From Neurospora crassa OR74A (taxonomy: Eukaryota; Ascomycota; Sordariomycetes; Sordariales; Sordariaceae), in assembly GCF_000182925.2 (NCBI RefSeq), contig NC_026503.1:3410001-3474000 (forward strand): 64,000 nucleotides of DNA, read 5' to 3'. Numbering within the stretch: position 1 is the stretch's first letter; every line of letters begins with the position of its first letter. Of this stretch, positions 61,060 to 64,000 are shown in pieces. A program made the translations under genes and the position numbers. Under the pieces are notes generated by a model. That model made no database searches and had not been told where the DNA came from. It saw only the letters and a list, made by a program, of their open reading frames with translations.

Positions 61060-61340
61060 ATTAATAAACCATTCTATACAGTACCACCGTTAAATCCGTC
61101 AAGCTGGCGATCCAAGCTCTTTCCCGTCCCCAAGAGCCTCCCCGGAGGTGGCTCGGCGCGGACTCTTCAGACTCCATCTCTTCCATCGCCTACAGCTTTG
61201 GGTCTTCGAGCACGACTATTGGACACAACGGCTTACCAGGTGTCAGCTCCGGGTTTATACTCGCTTCACAGGGTTCCAACGGCGACAACGGTCGCCAGTA
61301 TCATGGTGCTGAAGATCAAAGAAGCGAAGGGGAACAGGCA
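61060..61340 (+). other. Open frame upstream of the bZIP start: leader or missed N-terminal exon
   Basis: The bZIP reading frame stays open upstream to a stop at about 61063, with no ATG in between. It has coding-like Ser/Gly content (DSSDSISSIAYSFGSSSTTI). A possible acceptor (CTATACAG at about 61075-61082) precedes it and a possible donor (AAAGGTGAAT) lies near 61053. The upstream exon that would join in phase has an early stop, so the extension is unproven. Confidence 0.35.
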
Positions 61341-63215
61341 ATGTCACAGAGGGGTCCTACACCTCACCTTTCCGCGCTCACATCGTCGCGTGACGTTCAC
61401 TCCCCGTCGCCGTCCTACCGAGCCTTTGGTCAAGATGGACCGAGTCATCAGCATCGTCGTAACCTAAGCAACACCTCAATGGCCGCCGTCGACGGAAACC
61501 ACACTCAAACAGGATCGAAAACTTCCGGTGTGCACAACATTCTGAACCCTTCGGAACCCCAGGAGCGTCTTCCTACACCCGCCCCATCTCTCCCGTTGCC
61601 TTCTGTCCAAAGGGGTAGCCCACAGGCAACCATGAGAATGGGCCAGTACCCAGCTGATGGCTCGCCATCTCGCTTTTATGGTTATCAGACGCAAAGTATG
61701 CCCGGGTCGCGAACTACTACTCCAGTTCCCGCCGCATCCTCCATGGTGCCTCCTCCGGCTTCCGAAAACGAATCTCCTATCACCAACCATCCCTTTTCGA
61801 TGGCCATGTCGAGGAGGATGTTAACCCCGAGGTCCCCAAGACCATCAAGCATGGGCCGCGGGACAACAAGGCCCATGGAAAGCCAACAGCTCCCAGGCAT
61901 GCCATCCCAAAGAACCCCAACGCCATCTCACAACACTTCACCACTCAGTGGCCCCCCAAGTTTCCCAGGTCCTCGCCCATTTTCCGACTCGCTACACGGA
62001 CAAGGGGCTTCTTTACCTCCCCCGCCTGCGCAACCGACTACTGGAATGGTTGCTCCGTCATCTCAGCCGCTTCTGGGTCAAAGACTTCCGCCGCCTGTAA
62101 CAGCAGGGCCGCTACAATCTGGCTCTCTTACTCGGGATCTTGCCGGAAGACCTGTTTCTCACCCGTCCTTCCCCAGTCCTCCAACCACGACTACTGGACC
62201 CGTATCAGGCGGGTTGACCGCCGCTTATCTGCTTCAGGACCGAAGCAGGCTTGCGGTTGATGGCCGACAGCACATGATCACCATTACACCATCTGTTGGC
62301 GAAGAAATTCTGGTCCCAGTAGATATCCATCAAGGCTCGAGACAGGCGGATGCAAAGCGACAGCGAAACGCGGGAGCCTCTGCGCGGTTCAGACAGCGTA
62401 AGAGGGAGATTGAGCGGAACAGGGAGAGGGATTTGCAGAGACTGGAGGTTGAGAGCCGGGAGTGGGCCAAGAAGATGCAGGATTTGACCACCGAGCGCGA
62501 CTACTTTCGCAGCGAGGCAGAACGTTTGAGAAAGATTGTGGCTGGCATTCCTGAATTCAGCAAGCTGGCGGATCCAGCACAACCGACTCCTGTATCGTCG
62601 CCTCCAAGCGTACCCTCGTTTTCGGTCGAGAACAGCCCCCGTACGGGACCGCTACCTCCACCGCAGCCGCAATCTCAACCCCCGCAGTCACACCAGCTTT
62701 CAAACCCTTATACTCATTCACGCACCCGGTCGCATCCCGACAACACCCATTCATCTCCATACGATGAGTCCTTGACACTCGAGAGGCCCAGAAGACGGAG
62801 AAGGACTGATACAGAGCCGTCGCCCACTACTGGAGCTTACGCATACAACACGTCCGCTTCCATGACCATGCCCCAATCAGCCTTCGGACTGGCTCAGTCA
62901 CCTCATCTTCCTCCTCCAAGATTACCCCCTCTTCGGGGACTTGATCAGCCTCAATCGACCTCAACCCCGCCCCCTGCGTCCAATGGACCGCATGCTGTCC
63001 CCTTGACTTCGCAAAGCCCATCAGGCGGTGCCTATCAGCCCTATCCTCCTGCGCCCGCTCCTAGGCCAGAAATAGGATGGGCTATCAGCCAAAGAGGCCC
63101 CCTCGAAGGTGCCCATAGACATCCGTTGCAGGGGTCTCATGGTCATACTGACAGCCTACGAAGGCCAGTTGAGCAATGGAGGCATGAGCCGCATTCCAAC
63201 CGACCCGCCGCTTAA
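61341..63215 (+). CDS. bZIP transcription factor, 624 aa
   Basis: A single exon runs from ATG 61341 to TAA at 63213-63215. The bZIP lies at about residues 336-400. The basic region DAKRQRNAGASARFRQRKRE has the Asn, Ala, Ser and Arg positions of fungal bZIPs. It is followed by a heptad helix (LQRLEVESREWAKKMQDLTT, then ERDYFRSEAERLRKIVAG) that supports dimerisation. The rest is Pro/Ser-rich and disordered, as in many activation domains, with a basic cluster RPRRRRRTD near residue 490. It is a nuclear DNA-binding regulator. The NAxxSARFRxR pattern is shared with Met4/MetR/Cys3-type and related fungal bZIPs, but the regulon cannot be fixed. The start is the first ATG; a longer N-terminus is possible. 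Confidence 0.9.
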   Translation: MSQRGPTPHLSALTSSRDVHSPSPSYRAFGQDGPSHQHRRNLSNTSMAAVDGNHTQTGSKTSGVHNILNPSEPQERLPTPAPSLPLPSVQRGSPQATMRMGQYPADGSPSRFYGYQTQSMPGSRTTTPVPAASSMVPPPASENESPITNHPFSMAMSRRMLTPRSPRPSSMGRGTTRPMESQQLPGMPSQRTPTPSHNTSPLSGPPSFPGPRPFSDSLHGQGASLPPPPAQPTTGMVAPSSQPLLGQRLPPPVTAGPLQSGSLTRDLAGRPVSHPSFPSPPTTTTGPVSGGLTAAYLLQDRSRLAVDGRQHMITITPSVGEEILVPVDIHQGSRQADAKRQRNAGASARFRQRKREIERNRERDLQRLEVESREWAKKMQDLTTERDYFRSEAERLRKIVAGIPEFSKLADPAQPTPVSSPPSVPSFSVENSPRTGPLPPPQPQSQPPQSHQLSNPYTHSRTRSHPDNTHSSPYDESLTLERPRRRRRTDTEPSPTTGAYAYNTSASMTMPQSAFGLAQSPHLPPPRLPPLRGLDQPQSTSTPPPASNGPHAVPLTSQSPSGGAYQPYPPAPAPRPEIGWAISQRGPLEGAHRHPLQGSHGHTDSLRRPVEQWRHEPHSNRPAA

Positions 63216-64000
63216 CGAGTGATCTCGGCCCAACTTTACGCTCTCTATTTTTGCATCTTTCTTTTGTCTTCTCTCCTGATCTAGAGTTATCTGAAAGCGA
63301 GCCCGGGCAACCGGCAGTGGCTTTTTCCTTGATGAGAGCATGCCTCTTTTCTTAGACTTTGTGTCTTGCTACGTTCGTTTTGTATCAAAATTCCATTTGT
63401 CATGTTGATTATACGTCGCTCCTTGTTTCACGTTCATCATCACTTTTTTTCTTTTTCTTTTTTTTTTCTTTTCTTTTCGTTTTTTTCTTCTTCTTCTTTT
63501 TTCTTAACTGTTACCTCCTGAACCAAGCTTACGTTCGAGCGTCATACGGCTGGTCCTTACCGCTACCTACCGTTCGCTTACGCACCTAATCCTTCTACAA
63601 CCACGGCTTATCAACCTACTAATCAGCCTTCAAATATCGCAGCTCCGCTGCTCCATTAGTCTGTTAATATCCCTGCCCACAACGGGGCTGAGAGGAAGTG
63701 GTCACGGGGACATGTCCCGTGGGTTTCTTAATTTGGTGTGCACACAGGGTCATCATCATTGGGCTGGTGTTTTACGGGGATTTGGTCATCTTCATGTCCG
63801 GAGTTGGCGCTTTGTGTTTTTGGCCGTTCGTTAAATTGCATCTGGACTTTTTTCCATTTACGGGGGACCACAGGGGTCATAATTTCTGTTGTTTTTAATG
63901 GGACTGGCAAATCACGGGTAGAACCCGTCTGGGGGGAATGTCAGGGGCTCGTGATTGTCTAGGAGATAGACGACCCTTTAATTGGCTAAGGCGGAGTTTG
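63216..64000. other. bZIP 3' flank with pyrimidine tract
   Basis: It includes a T-rich stretch with C (63440-63504) and a palindrome GGGGACATGTCCC at 63706-63718. No credible gene reaches the right edge. Confidence 0.5.

Noticed and set aside
60512-61093. 193-codon plus-strand ORF before the bZIP gene
   Set aside because: No recognisable domain, and it would join the bZIP frame out of phase; probably leader sequence.
1-64000. tRNA, 5S rRNA, CRISPR or retroelement content
   Set aside because: I looked for B-box-like GTTCGA strings, 5S-like sequence, spaced direct repeats and reverse-transcriptase or integrase motifs and saw none that hold up; this was by eye, so a weak tRNA could be missed.

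Overview
This window looks like nuclear DNA of a filamentous ascomycete, most probably a Sordariomycete close to Neurospora or Sordaria. The evidence is many short GT-AG introns (mostly 54-113 nt, often with CTAAC/CTGAC-like branch points), fungus-type gene families (PalB calpain, POP3, a giant USP-type deubiquitinase, Sin1/Avo1, a Ser/Ala-rich GPI protein), long gene-poor spacers rich in microsatellites, and small MITE-like elements. I see no bacterial operons, viral elements, CRISPR arrays, or tRNA or rRNA genes.

Layout. 1-3 kb: the 3' end of an acidic unknown gene and a second unknown gene (+). 4.8-7 kb: ribosomal protein eL29 (four exons) and a peroxisomal adenine-nucleotide carrier (four exons), both on the minus strand. 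7-10.9 kb: a spacer with only broken ORF patches. 10.9-14 kb: PalB/Rim13 calpain (+, five exons). 15.2-18.3 kb: an RGG-rich unknown protein and RNase P/MRP subunit POP3, both minus. 18.3-22.6 kb: a spacer with two inverted-repeat elements, the second being a TA-flanked pogo/Fot1-type MITE upstream of the next gene. 22.6-30.65 kb: a 2567-residue ubiquitin-specific protease (+, six exons). 33.2-35.7 kb: an uncharacterised fungal protein (+). 38.1-38.6 kb: a small secreted, probably GPI-anchored protein (minus). 42.4-45.1 kb: TORC2 subunit Sin1/Avo1 (minus), divergent from a PRCC-domain protein at 45.9-47.2 kb (+). 51.6-52.9 kb: an SMP-30/gluconolactonase-like protein (minus). 61.3-63.2 kb: a bZIP transcription factor (+). 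The 52.9-61 kb stretch has no gene I can support.

The genes do not form a pathway cluster. They are mostly conserved housekeeping or signalling genes: translation (eL29), tRNA/rRNA processing (POP3), ubiquitin turnover, TORC2 signalling, ambient-pH signalling (PalB) and peroxisome metabolism. Intron-exon models were built by hand. All multi-exon models keep frame and give domain-consistent proteins, which is the main support for them. I did not find a convincing undescribed system. The best leads are the two inverted-repeat elements, an unusually long open intron in the SMP-30 gene, and unexplained coding-like patches at 8-10.6 kb and just upstream of the bZIP start.
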